Below, one piece after another: positions 1-7,528 of a DNA stretch of 24,060 bases. The translations under genes and the position numbers were made by a program. A model generated the notes under the pieces. That model made no database searches and had not been told where the DNA came from. It saw only the letters and a program-made list of their open reading frames with translations. The first letter of the stretch is position 1. Every line of letters starts with the position of its first letter. The stretch is from CAZLQG01 sp964561655 (GTDB taxonomy: Bacteria; Patescibacteriota; Doudnabacteria; UBA920), in contig CAZLQG010000012.1 in assembly GCA_964561655.1 (NCBI GenBank), forward strand, positions 1 to 24,060, written 5' to 3'.

Positions 1-352
1 GGTCTGTAATTTGTCCGAAATCCAGCGTGCCGATTCTTGCGGTTCCGGCTTTGGAAACACAAAGCTTCCCGGGAAATTCTTTTAAATTTTGTCCGTGGTC
101 TTGGTCCCAGTGGGTAATGAGCAGGTGGCTGACTTGGTCCAACTTGCCATATTTTTCTATGCCCTTTTTAATGTTAGGCCAGCTGGCTGCCATGCCGGCA
201 TCCACCAGCATAAACTGTTTTTGCCCTTCTTTTTCGTATTCAATTAGGCCCACTGATACGTCCACGCCGTAGGCTTTTTCTCCAAGGTTTGATTTTGGGT
301 TTGCTCCGCCAATGGAGCCCCAATTTATAATATATACTTTTGGCTTAGGCAT
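1..352 (-). CDS. Metallo-beta-lactamase-fold hydrolase, N-terminal part (runs off left edge)
   Basis: The reverse strand reads open from ATG at 352 to the window edge (117 codons), and the C-terminus lies outside. The start is well supported: AAAGGAG sits about 10 bases upstream, which is rare here. The translation opens with a beta-strand-like MPKPKVYIINWGSIGG and contains LLITHWDQDHGQN. That matches the metal-binding HxHxDH motif of metallo-beta-lactamase-fold enzymes, with Asp at the second His. The HxDxDH form is known from ComEC-type members, so the fold call is good, but the substrate cannot be told. The gene lies 5 bases after the Nudix gene and looks like the last visible member of the minus-strand operon. 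A ComEC-like extracellular role is unlikely because no signal peptide or membrane segment is visible in the part shown. Confidence 0.7.
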   Translation of the reverse strand, partial: MPKPKVYIINWGSIGGANPKSNLGEKAYGVDVSVGLIEYEKEGQKQFMLVDAGMAASWPNIKKGIEKYGKLDQVSHLLITHWDQDHGQNLKEFPGKLCVSKAGTARIGTLDFGQITD

Positions 353-357
353 AAATA

Positions 358-918
358 TCACGCTCCTTTGAAAATATTTGGATGTTTTAAATAATAATTT
401 AATTCTTTTATAAAAGGGTCAGTTAATTTAATCTTTTTTCTGCAATAATCTGCCCAAACTTTTTTTAAGTCACAAGCCCTAAAATTCTTTATTTCTTTGC
501 GGTTTATTTTAAAGGGACCGTCGTATTTTCCTATATACCAGTATACAACAATTCCACCGATAGATAAACGCGGCATAGGAATAATTTTAAACAGTTTAAG
601 ATTGGCGGTAATGCCAAGTTCTTCTTTTAGTTCCCGTTGAGCCTCTTTAAGGATCTGAGGTTTTGTTTTGGCTCTGGCGCGGATGAAACCGCTGCATGCC
701 GATTGCCAATGCAGAGGCTGAATATCTTTAGTTTTACTTCTTTGCTGCATCCACCATTGGCCTTTGGAGTTTCGTAACCAGATATGCGCCGATCGTCTCA
801 TTAATTTAGGATTTTCTAAAAATTTTTTTCTTGTAGCAATGCCAATGATTTTGTTGTTAATACTTACAATATCATGGAGTTCTCCCAGAGGGTCAGTTGT
901 GTTTTTTATATTTATCAT
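358..918 (-). CDS. Nudix hydrolase / IPP isomerase-like protein
   Basis: This 186-aa protein carries the second half of a Nudix box, RELKEELGI, near residues 94-102. The box is preceded by a CSGFIRAR stretch in place of the usual G-x5-E. The layout (an N-terminal part with GIATRKKFLENPKLMRRSAHIWL, then WQSACSG, then the Nudix helix) resembles type I isopentenyl-diphosphate isomerase and the related YfcD-like Nudix proteins. Family members act on a diphosphate linked to another group and use the glutamates of the REUxEExGU helix for metal binding. Those glutamates are present here. The upstream Nudix glutamate position is Pro, so classical pyrophosphatase activity is uncertain. The ATG overlaps the stop of the preceding PEP swivel gene (ATGA), which suggests translational coupling. 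The substrate is unknown. Confidence 0.8.
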   Translation of the reverse strand: MINIKNTTDPLGELHDIVSINNKIIGIATRKKFLENPKLMRRSAHIWLRNSKGQWWMQQRSKTKDIQPLHWQSACSGFIRARAKTKPQILKEAQRELKEELGITANLKLFKIIPMPRLSIGGIVVYWYIGKYDGPFKINRKEIKNFRACDLKKVWADYCRKKIKLTDPFIKELNYYLKHPNIFKGA

Positions 919-2357
919 TTTTTAATTATCTTAATTGCTCCTTGGTTTGCATCTACCTCCACCAAATCGCCGTTCTTGAGCATTTTGGTAGCGGTTTGGG
1001 TGCCAATGACGCAGGGAATTTTAAGTTCTCTGGACATTATTGCCGCATGACAAGTAATGCCGCCTTCGTCGGTGACAATGGCGGAAACTTTATGCAAAAT
1101 CGGCATAAATTCGGGGCGGGTCATTTGCGTAACTAAAATGTCGCCCCGTTTGATTTTTTTAAAATCTTTTGCGGAAACCACCAGTTTGGCCGTGCCTTTT
1201 ATTTTTCCTTTATAAGCCGTTGCGCCGGTTAATGTTTTTGAATGCGTGAGTGAGTTTTCCAGTAATTGATGGAGAGTTAAAGCTTCCTTGCCCGTAAAGA
1301 CCATGAGTTTGCCTGCCTTTGCTACATGATAAAAACAGGTCTTGGTTCTTTTTTGGAGTTCGTTTTTTTTGTTTTTGATAGCTTCCATACTCGTAAATTC
1401 TTGGCCGTCTAAGAAGAGTAATAGTTTTTTGGGAAGCTTGGTTCTTTTGCTGAATTCATTGATAATCTTGTCTAGTGCTATAAGGGTAATCATTGAATCC
1501 ATTTTTCTTTCTTCCCGCCAGTCGGAAAAAGTTGAACAAAGGCCGCACAGAACCTTTATTTCTTTGGTGAGCTTAAGTTTTTTTTGCAGAGTTTCTACTT
1601 TTTTTTGATGCTGCTTTTGCCAAAATAGCAACTTATTTTTTTCTTTAAGCAATTTAGCCAAAGGCCATTTAGCCATTTGATAAATTTGTTTTTTAAAATA
1701 ATTTAAGCTTAAAAGGTTCACGCCGGCCCAATTGGTATTCATCCAGTTGTATTTTTCCCTGTGTTTAATGATATCTTTTTTTGTGGCCTTTTTTTGTTTT
1801 AATTTAATTGCGACTTTAATTCTATTTAGTTTTTCTTGTTGTAGATAAGAAAGTTTTTTTGGGCTGCAAAGAAGGGCAATTTGCTGAGGCTTAATATGCC
1901 CTTTGCCGTATTTTTTTAGATATTGATTAAGGATAATGTCGCTCCAGGGGTCGGAAGATTCAAGGCAGATGCTAACTTTCCACAAGTTAAACATAATCCG
2001 ATTTATCCCGCTGTGGTATTGTATGAGCTGATGGTTACTTAATTGGGACAATAATTTTGGTATTGCTTTTTTAAGCAGGTTATCTTTTTGTTTTTTTAGT
2101 TTTGTCCAGGGGCCAAGTAGTTTTTGTTTTAAATAGAGGTTGTTTTTTAGCTGTTTTCGTAAAATGTTTTCAAAAAATTTTCTTTCCTTGTCTTTATTAA
2201 AGTATCCGTAATTATTGTGGCCCTGAAAGAAATTAAATCCGTCAAAGCGGTGAAAAGCAGCCCGGTAGGGAATAGAGGGGAAATAGGGGACAATGGCGCC
2301 GCCTTGCCGGTACCAGTTGGCGGTTTTAATTTTTTTAATAGCTTGCTGTTCGGTCAT
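915..2357 (-). CDS. PEP-utilizing-enzyme swivel-domain protein, paralogue 5 of the array
   Basis: This is a 480-aa protein. The last ~100 residues form the phosphohistidine swivel domain of PEP synthase/pyruvate phosphate dikinase-type enzymes: GDILVTQMTRPEF, AIVTDEGGITCHAAI with the phospho-acceptor His at about residue 437, then IPCVIGT and VEVDANQG. The first ~370 residues are helical and Lys-rich. They contain YNWMNTNWAG and DWREERK, motifs that recur at matching places in the other four copies. There is no ATP-grasp domain, no glycine-rich ATP loop and no PEP-binding barrel, so it cannot be a complete PEP synthase. The layout resembles rifampin phosphotransferase without its ATP-binding domain. 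The start overlaps the stop of a relic C-terminal tail (TTATGA), and the end overlaps the Nudix start. Family membership is firm; the substrate and phosphate donor are unknown. Confidence 0.85.
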   Translation of the reverse strand: MTEQQAIKKIKTANWYRQGGAIVPYFPSIPYRAAFHRFDGFNFFQGHNNYGYFNKDKERKFFENILRKQLKNNLYLKQKLLGPWTKLKKQKDNLLKKAIPKLLSQLSNHQLIQYHSGINRIMFNLWKVSICLESSDPWSDIILNQYLKKYGKGHIKPQQIALLCSPKKLSYLQQEKLNRIKVAIKLKQKKATKKDIIKHREKYNWMNTNWAGVNLLSLNYFKKQIYQMAKWPLAKLLKEKNKLLFWQKQHQKKVETLQKKLKLTKEIKVLCGLCSTFSDWREERKMDSMITLIALDKIINEFSKRTKLPKKLLLFLDGQEFTSMEAIKNKKNELQKRTKTCFYHVAKAGKLMVFTGKEALTLHQLLENSLTHSKTLTGATAYKGKIKGTAKLVVSAKDFKKIKRGDILVTQMTRPEFMPILHKVSAIVTDEGGITCHAAIMSRELKIPCVIGTQTATKMLKNGDLVEVDANQGAIKIIKK

Positions 2358-2444
2358 AATTTTTTAACTAATCCATGGTCTGCGTTAACCCCAGTAGTAC
2401 ATCTCACTTCGCTCGTTGACTACGGGGCAGGCTTCTACCAAATT
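2354..2444 (-). pseudogene. Relic C-terminal tail of a lost PEP swivel-domain paralogue
   Basis: The 85 bases between paralogues 4 and 5 are not random spacer. Read on minus, positions 2444-2433 give N-L-V-E, and positions 2389-2354 give VNADHGLVKKL followed by TGA. Joined, they read NLVEVNADHGLVKKL, closely matching the tails of the neighbours (DLVEVNANQGIIKLIKK, DLVEVNANHGWVRLV). A 43-base palindromic element separates the halves and breaks the frame. The TGA overlaps the ATG of the next gene as ATGA, the junction type used elsewhere in this operon. This suggests the tail once belonged to the gene directly upstream of paralogue 5. The 12-codon right half is convincing; the 4-codon left half is only suggestive. 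Confidence 0.65.
2390..2432. repeat. Palindromic element splitting the relic tail
   Basis: This is a 43-base insertion-like segment. On minus its arms CCCCGTAGT and ACTACTGGGG pair with a single bulge, and the loop contains GAGCGAAGTGAG, itself a short imperfect palindrome. It sits between the GAA and GTT codons of the relic paralogue tail. Its length is not a multiple of three, so it is incompatible with reading through. It resembles the other hairpin repeats of the window in style, though not in sequence. Confidence 0.6.
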
Positions 2445-3921
2445 ATTGCTTTTTAATAAGTTTAATTATACCCTGATTAGCGTTAACTTCCACTAAATCG
2501 CCGTCTTTAAAGATTTGGGTAGCGGTTTTGGTGCCAACCACGCAAGGCACACCCAACTCCCTGGAAATAATTGCAGCATGGCAGGAAATACCGCCGTCGT
2601 CCGTTACGATTGCCGAGGCTAAGTGCATTGCTTGCAGATAATCGACCGTTGTCATAGAGGCAATTAAAATATCTCCTTGTTTAATTTTCTGTACGGCTTC
2701 ACGTCCGCTCCTGACTATTTTTGTCCTGCCTTTGACGAGGCCTTTGCTTGCGGGAATGCCCAAAACCTGCTTTATTTTAGCGGCTTTTAAGGGTTTGAGT
2801 ACTAATTTTTCCAGAGTTTCTCTTGCTTTTGAGCCTTCTAAGGTTTTAACTTTGCCTTGCTCGATTATAAAAGTAAATCCTTTTTGTCTGGCTTTAATGG
2901 TTTGTTTACCAGCCTTGAGTTTGTGTAAGCAAAGATTTTTTATTTCCGCGGAATTGTAAAACAACAAGTCTTCGTAAGGGAGCCTAAGGTTTTTTGACAT
3001 GTGTCTAAGACTTGTAAAAATAATGTCGTTACATCGAAGTTGGGTTTCTTTACGCAGGTCATGAAATTTGATGAACAGGTCTAAAATCAAAAAGTAATTT
3101 TTTAATTTGGCGGGAGAAAGCTGGTATTTTTTGAGAAGTTTTTTTCTTCTATTCTTAGCGATTTTTGTAAAGTTTTCAATTCTTCTGATTTCTTTTTTTC
3201 TTTTTTGGGCAGGCTCTTTTTTTGCCCTTTTGATTTCATTTTGGGCGTATTTTTGGGTAATTGCGTTTTGCCCGTCCCAACTCATCATTATCCAATAAAA
3301 TCTATCTGTTATTTTTTGCAATATTTTTGCATTTATTGTTTTTTTCAAGGAAAGCAAATAAATTTCTTTTTTATATTTTAAGCTTTCTGAAACGTATGCC
3401 GCTTGGAGCAGCTCATTTAGGCTTTGTTCAGTAATCTGCCGTTTGCTGATTTTTTGCAGGTTTTCTGCGAAAATTTGATTGTAAAAATCGTCAAAGGTAT
3501 CTACGGGGTATTCGCTAAAGATGAGGTTGTCTAAAAATATTTTTTTTGTTCGTTTGTAAATTTGGTATAGATTTTTGAGAGAAAGAACTGCAAACTCAGC
3601 GTTTTTGTATTTTGGGATTAGCCTGTCCAATTGTTTTTTTGAGAAATCGAAATTTTTCGCGTAGCGGTTTAGTTTTGTTTTGCTCAAAAGCCACTGGTTA
3701 ACCCATGCCCTTGCAGATTTTTCCAAAGGCTTTACATCTCGGGCCCACCAAAAGTACGGCAGACCTTTTTTTAACAGGGTATAGCATCCAATTTCGTAAT
3801 GGTTAGCTAGGTAAGCATATTTTTTTGGTGATAAGTGAAATAAATCCCAATAAGCAGAAAGGCTTTGTGGATAAATATGAGCTCGTTCATAAAGTCGCCA
3901 AATTGTAGCAGGTTTTTTCAT
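2443..3921 (-). CDS. PEP-utilizing-enzyme swivel-domain protein, paralogue 4 of the array
   Basis: This is a 492-aa protein. The C-terminal swivel domain is complete: GIPASKGLVKGRTKIV, GDILIASMTTVDY, AIVTDDGGISCHAAI with the acceptor His at about residue 448, GVPCVVGT and VEVNANQGIIK. It differs from its sisters in the strand before the His, having TVDY where the others have [RS]P[ED][FY]. The N-terminal ~375 residues are helical, with FYWIMMSWDG and FHDLRKE at the positions of the shared motifs. Like the other copies it has no ATP-grasp domain. The start ATG overlaps the stop of paralogue 3 (ATGA). Downstream lies the relic tail of another copy rather than the next gene directly. The predicted location is cytoplasmic because no signal peptide or membrane segment is seen. 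Confidence 0.85.
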   Translation of the reverse strand: MKKPATIWRLYERAHIYPQSLSAYWDLFHLSPKKYAYLANHYEIGCYTLLKKGLPYFWWARDVKPLEKSARAWVNQWLLSKTKLNRYAKNFDFSKKQLDRLIPKYKNAEFAVLSLKNLYQIYKRTKKIFLDNLIFSEYPVDTFDDFYNQIFAENLQKISKRQITEQSLNELLQAAYVSESLKYKKEIYLLSLKKTINAKILQKITDRFYWIMMSWDGQNAITQKYAQNEIKRAKKEPAQKRKKEIRRIENFTKIAKNRRKKLLKKYQLSPAKLKNYFLILDLFIKFHDLRKETQLRCNDIIFTSLRHMSKNLRLPYEDLLFYNSAEIKNLCLHKLKAGKQTIKARQKGFTFIIEQGKVKTLEGSKARETLEKLVLKPLKAAKIKQVLGIPASKGLVKGRTKIVRSGREAVQKIKQGDILIASMTTVDYLQAMHLASAIVTDDGGISCHAAIISRELGVPCVVGTKTATQIFKDGDLVEVNANQGIIKLIKKQ

Positions 3922-5444
3922 TTTATTTTCCTCACCCGTCTCGCTGAATTGGAGACGAGGCGGACCCAGCCATGGTTGGCATTTACCTCCACCAAATCGC
4001 CGTCTTTTAGAACTTCCGTGGCGATTTTGGTGCCAATGATGCAGGGGATCCCAAGTTCGCGGGAAACTATCGCCGCGTGTGAGGTTATGCCTCCTTCGTT
4101 AGTAACAATGGCCGCGGCTTTTTTCATGCCCGAAACGTAGTCTGGCCTTGTCATTACTGCTACTAAAATATCACCTTTGTTAACTTTTTTTATCTCGGTG
4201 GCGGATTTGACTATTTTAACTTTTCCTATGGCCCTGCCGGTAGAAGCGGAAAGACCGCGAAAGTCTTGAATGTTTTTAAAAGATTGGTTGCCCAAGATAT
4301 TTTTTTTCAGCTTCTTTACCCACTTTCCATGCTTGATGTCGAAACTTTTTTCCATACCTACCAGCGCGCAGCCTTTTCTCCTGGCCCGCAGTTCTTTTCT
4401 GGTCGGTTGTGATTTTTCTACTAAATTTTTGACTTCTGCCGGAAAGGCGTATCTTAGTTCATCCAGTTCATAGTTTTTTCTGCGGGCGATTTCTTTTAAG
4501 ATTTCCGTACCGATGTGAGTATTAAAGTAAGTGGATTTTTTTCGTTCGTCCTGCCACCAGGTAAAATCTTCGGAGATGGTTATTAGCGTTCTAAGCAGGG
4601 GAGAAAGGCGAAGTTTTTTCAGCAAAGCCTGTTTTTTCAGTTTGTTTAATTTTGGCGTATTTTGAATGTGTTTTATTTGTTCTTTAAGGTTTTTACCGCT
4701 TTTTTTCCACGCTGAAATTTCCTTTTTGAAATGCTTATAGTCTAAAATATGGGCGCTGGTATAATTGTTTTTACTCCAGAAATACCGTCTTTGGTAATCT
4801 TCCAAATTTTCTTTGGACTGCTTAGTGGCGATCTTTAGCAAATCAATTTCTGCCTGGTTAATAAAAGACTGGTGAGCCGGCGCGGTCACTATGGAAAAAA
4901 TATTGGTAAATTCCGATTCTTTTCCCACCTGACCTACTTCTTTTCTAAGCATTCGTCCAATTAGTTCGTCTGTCCCCAGCGCGAAATGGTCAATTACAGA
5001 GGAAGAAGTGACGCGTTTACTGAATAGGGCGTAAGCATACTGAAAGGTTTTTGTTAATTTTTCATCGCTAAGTTTTTTTAAATTGATTTTAGGAAAAATT
5101 TTCCAAAAATAGTTTTCAAATTTTTTTTCGTCCGCTCGCCAGGCTTTAAGCAGTTTTTTTGAGATTTTAGAATCCTTTTTTGCTAATTCTACAATTTTTT
5201 TTGCACCCCTTTTAATGTCAGTCATGCTTAAATACCAGTCGGCTTTGCCTTGGCTAAAAAAACACACTCTCACACTCGCTTCCGTGCCTTTAGGCTTGCG
5301 TTTTTCTCTGAACGTTTCAGCTTCGGAAATGGCAAAAATAAACATTGGGCTGCCGTCGAAGCGTTGGTGGTACCATAGTTTATTTTTTAGTTTTGGCGCT
5401 ATTTTGGCCATAAGCTTAGGGTCAAGGCGCATATATTTTTTCAT
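3918..5444 (-). CDS. PEP-utilizing-enzyme swivel-domain protein, paralogue 3 of the array
   Basis: At 508 aa this is the longest copy. The swivel domain reads GLSASTGRAIGKVKIV, GDILVAVMTRPDY, AIVTNEGGITSHAAI with His at about residue 456, GIPCIIGT and VEVNANHGW. The N-terminal region is helical and contains YFWSKNNYTS and WWQDERKK at the conserved positions. The C-terminus has an extra basic tail (SNSARRVRKIK) beyond the family end. It is encoded by DNA with a small inverted repeat (CGTCTC/GAGACG), so it may be a repeat-derived extension that creates the ATGA overlap with paralogue 4. The start lies 4 bases after the HAD gene stop, with no SD visible, which fits translational coupling. Confidence 0.85.
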   Translation of the reverse strand: MKKYMRLDPKLMAKIAPKLKNKLWYHQRFDGSPMFIFAISEAETFREKRKPKGTEASVRVCFFSQGKADWYLSMTDIKRGAKKIVELAKKDSKISKKLLKAWRADEKKFENYFWKIFPKINLKKLSDEKLTKTFQYAYALFSKRVTSSSVIDHFALGTDELIGRMLRKEVGQVGKESEFTNIFSIVTAPAHQSFINQAEIDLLKIATKQSKENLEDYQRRYFWSKNNYTSAHILDYKHFKKEISAWKKSGKNLKEQIKHIQNTPKLNKLKKQALLKKLRLSPLLRTLITISEDFTWWQDERKKSTYFNTHIGTEILKEIARRKNYELDELRYAFPAEVKNLVEKSQPTRKELRARRKGCALVGMEKSFDIKHGKWVKKLKKNILGNQSFKNIQDFRGLSASTGRAIGKVKIVKSATEIKKVNKGDILVAVMTRPDYVSGMKKAAAIVTNEGGITSHAAIVSRELGIPCIIGTKIATEVLKDGDLVEVNANHGWVRLVSNSARRVRKIK

Positions 5445-5448
5445 AGAA

Positions 5449-6081
5449 TTATTTGGCTAATGATTTTTCATTAGCAAGAAGCTGCAGTAAATTCCCAATT
5501 TCGTAATATCGTTTGCTGTCCTTTTTAAGGTCGCTTTTGTCGTTTTTCATATTATAAACCCTGGCCTTAAATTCTATGCCTTGCTTTTTGGCGGCGTCTA
5601 TGGCTTTGAGGAAAAACTGGCAATTTGCCGGCTTGTCATCGGTGTAAACCGCCGCAGTGTAGCCTTCGTTGGATTTTTTCTTTAAAATATCAACCAGCAT
5701 TTCTACGGTTTTTTTGTTGGTGTTGCCGTAGTCAAAGGTGGTGTGGATTTGTTTGAAATAATCCCTAATGTCAAAACCGTATCTGGTCAGGAAATTTTCG
5801 GCGCGCCAGTCTATTTGTTTTTTGTTGCCCGTGGTGAAGGCGTAATTTTCTTTGGCCCAATTTAGAACTTCTTGAAACCCTTTGGCAACAGTTAAAACAA
5901 ATAGACCTTGTTTGTAGGGGACTTCGTAAGCCCATTCGTAATTTTTGGGAGAGATGGTTTTTAAATCATAGCCTAAGAATTTTACATATGCATCGTAATT
6001 TTCAAAACCGCTCTTTTCTTCGTTCCATTTTTCCGGAAAAAGCGTATTAGCCATGTCCCATAAATAAAAAGTTCTTTGCAT
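5449..6081 (-). CDS. HAD-superfamily-like protein with DxAxT nucleophile motif
   Basis: This 210-aa protein shows HAD-fold landmarks in order: FYLWDMANTLF near residues 6-16 (motif I), FTTGNKK near residue 80 (motif II Thr) and VYTDDKPANC near residue 147 (motif IV acidic pair). HAD phosphatases normally have DxDxT in motif I; here it is D-M-A-N-T. The nucleophile Asp is kept, but the general acid/base Asp is Ala. Phosphonoacetaldehyde hydrolase also uses DxAxT, so this does not prove inactivity. It sits inside the PEP swivel array, 4 bases from its neighbour on each side, so it is surely co-transcribed. A role removing or moving phosphate made by the swivel proteins is inference only. The fold call is moderately sure. 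Confidence 0.65.
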   Translation of the reverse strand: MQRTFYLWDMANTLFPEKWNEEKSGFENYDAYVKFLGYDLKTISPKNYEWAYEVPYKQGLFVLTVAKGFQEVLNWAKENYAFTTGNKKQIDWRAENFLTRYGFDIRDYFKQIHTTFDYGNTNKKTVEMLVDILKKKSNEGYTAAVYTDDKPANCQFFLKAIDAAKKQGIEFKARVYNMKNDKSDLKKDSKRYYEIGNLLQLLANEKSLAK

Positions 6082-6085
6082 AAGG

Positions 6086-7528
6086 TTATTTCAAGGCTTT
6101 GATAGCACCATTATTAAGATCCAAAGTGATTTTTTGATTATTTTTTAGAATTTTAGTGGCCTTTTTGGTGCCGATAATGCAAGGAATGTTAAGTTCTCTA
6201 GAAACAATTGCCGCGTGACAAGTAACGCCACCTTCGTCGGTTATTACCGCACAGGCTTTGCGCATTAAGGGCATAAATTCCGGTCGGGTCATGGTGGTAA
6301 CCAGGATGTTGCCGGTTTTGAATTTGTCTCTGTGAACGTCTATGACTATGGACGCTCTGCCTGAGAGGCTTAAGGTCGGTGCTGATGCTACTTGGCCTTT
6401 GAGTTCCCCTGTTTCTAAGCTTTTTATGAATGATTTATAGAGCGCTTCTGCCTGTTGTTGGTGGAAAATTAAATTTTTTTTAGGAGTGTAGTAAGTAGCG
6501 AATTGCAGATATCTGGTTTTAATTTTTGCAATATCTATTTTTTGGCCTTTTAGAATATTGACTACTTCATTGTCCAGCATATTGCGAAGCTGCCAAAGGG
6601 GGTATTTGGTTCGTTTTTGGATTTCCTTAAGCAGACAGTCCCTGCTATAGGTAAATTTGACCATACTTTCTTTTCGTAAATCTAGGTAAAAACCAAGGGT
6701 TTCTAACAGTTTAAATATTACTTTGTCTTTTTTGTTCAATTTTACAATTTTTTTAGTTTGCCTTTTTTGTTCTATCAGTTCTTTTTCCTGAGCCAAAATT
6801 TTTTTAATTTCTTGTCTGACGTTCTGCTTAGTCCGTTTTTTTAGTTCTTTTTCGATTCTGCTTTTAAGATTTTTTAATGTAATTACACTCAGTCTTGCGT
6901 AATTGGTGTTAAACCAATACCATTTCTCCAAATATTTTTTTAAGGTCATTTTTTTCAGGCAAAGACTTAAAAAATCAAGCCTTTCCTGCGTTAAAAAGCT
7001 GCGTTGGGGTTGGCGGGATAAAATTATAAATGTATCATTCGTATTTTTCAGCCTGTATTTTTTGCTAAATTCTTCTCGCCACTGTTCGGAGAAAGGATCT
7101 AAACATTCTATGAAGGTCCCGTAAATAGTGGCATGCAAGGTGGCATATGTTAATTCCCGCGCGAATTTTAGTAGTTTTTTCTTTGAATACTTATGGATTG
7201 CGCTGATTGCCTGTTTGTTTAAGAAGCGCATTTTTGTTTTTAGAAGCTTCCTCCATGGGGCGAACAATTTTTTTACATAGCCCGGATTTTTTAGCTCTCG
7301 GTTTAACAAAAAGTAAAAATTTTTTGTTTTTTCGCGGTATGGAGTGATTTCCGAAACCACGCCGTCTTTGTAGATTGAAATAAGGTGTTTTAAAGTAGGA
7401 TATCCCGTAAGGTGTTTTTCCAGCACAAAGGCTCTCATAATGTAGTCAAATAGAAAAATTGAACCGGGGTTTGCTTCTACCCACCATTTTGTTGACATAA
7501 GTTTTTTAACCAGAGACGTGGTTGTCAT
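6086..7528 (-). CDS. PEP-utilizing-enzyme swivel-domain protein, paralogue 2 of the array
   Basis: This is a 480-aa protein. The C-terminal swivel domain reads ASAPTLSLSGRASIVI, GNILVTTMTRPEF, AVITDEGGVTCHAAI with acceptor His at about residue 438, NIPCIIGT and LDLNNGAIKALK. The usual S-x-G-x-x-x-G entry to the domain is altered (SAPTLSLSG), so this copy is more diverged there. The N-terminal ~365 residues are helical and basic, with WYWFNTNYAR and LDLRKES at the positions of the shared motifs. No ATP-grasp or barrel domain is present. The ATG overlaps the stop of paralogue 1 (ATGA), and the HAD gene starts 4 bases after its stop. It is the only copy followed directly by a non-family gene inside the array. 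Confidence 0.85.
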   Translation of the reverse strand: MTTTSLVKKLMSTKWWVEANPGSIFLFDYIMRAFVLEKHLTGYPTLKHLISIYKDGVVSEITPYREKTKNFYFLLNRELKNPGYVKKLFAPWRKLLKTKMRFLNKQAISAIHKYSKKKLLKFARELTYATLHATIYGTFIECLDPFSEQWREEFSKKYRLKNTNDTFIILSRQPQRSFLTQERLDFLSLCLKKMTLKKYLEKWYWFNTNYARLSVITLKNLKSRIEKELKKRTKQNVRQEIKKILAQEKELIEQKRQTKKIVKLNKKDKVIFKLLETLGFYLDLRKESMVKFTYSRDCLLKEIQKRTKYPLWQLRNMLDNEVVNILKGQKIDIAKIKTRYLQFATYYTPKKNLIFHQQQAEALYKSFIKSLETGELKGQVASAPTLSLSGRASIVIDVHRDKFKTGNILVTTMTRPEFMPLMRKACAVITDEGGVTCHAAIVSRELNIPCIIGTKKATKILKNNQKITLDLNNGAIKALK

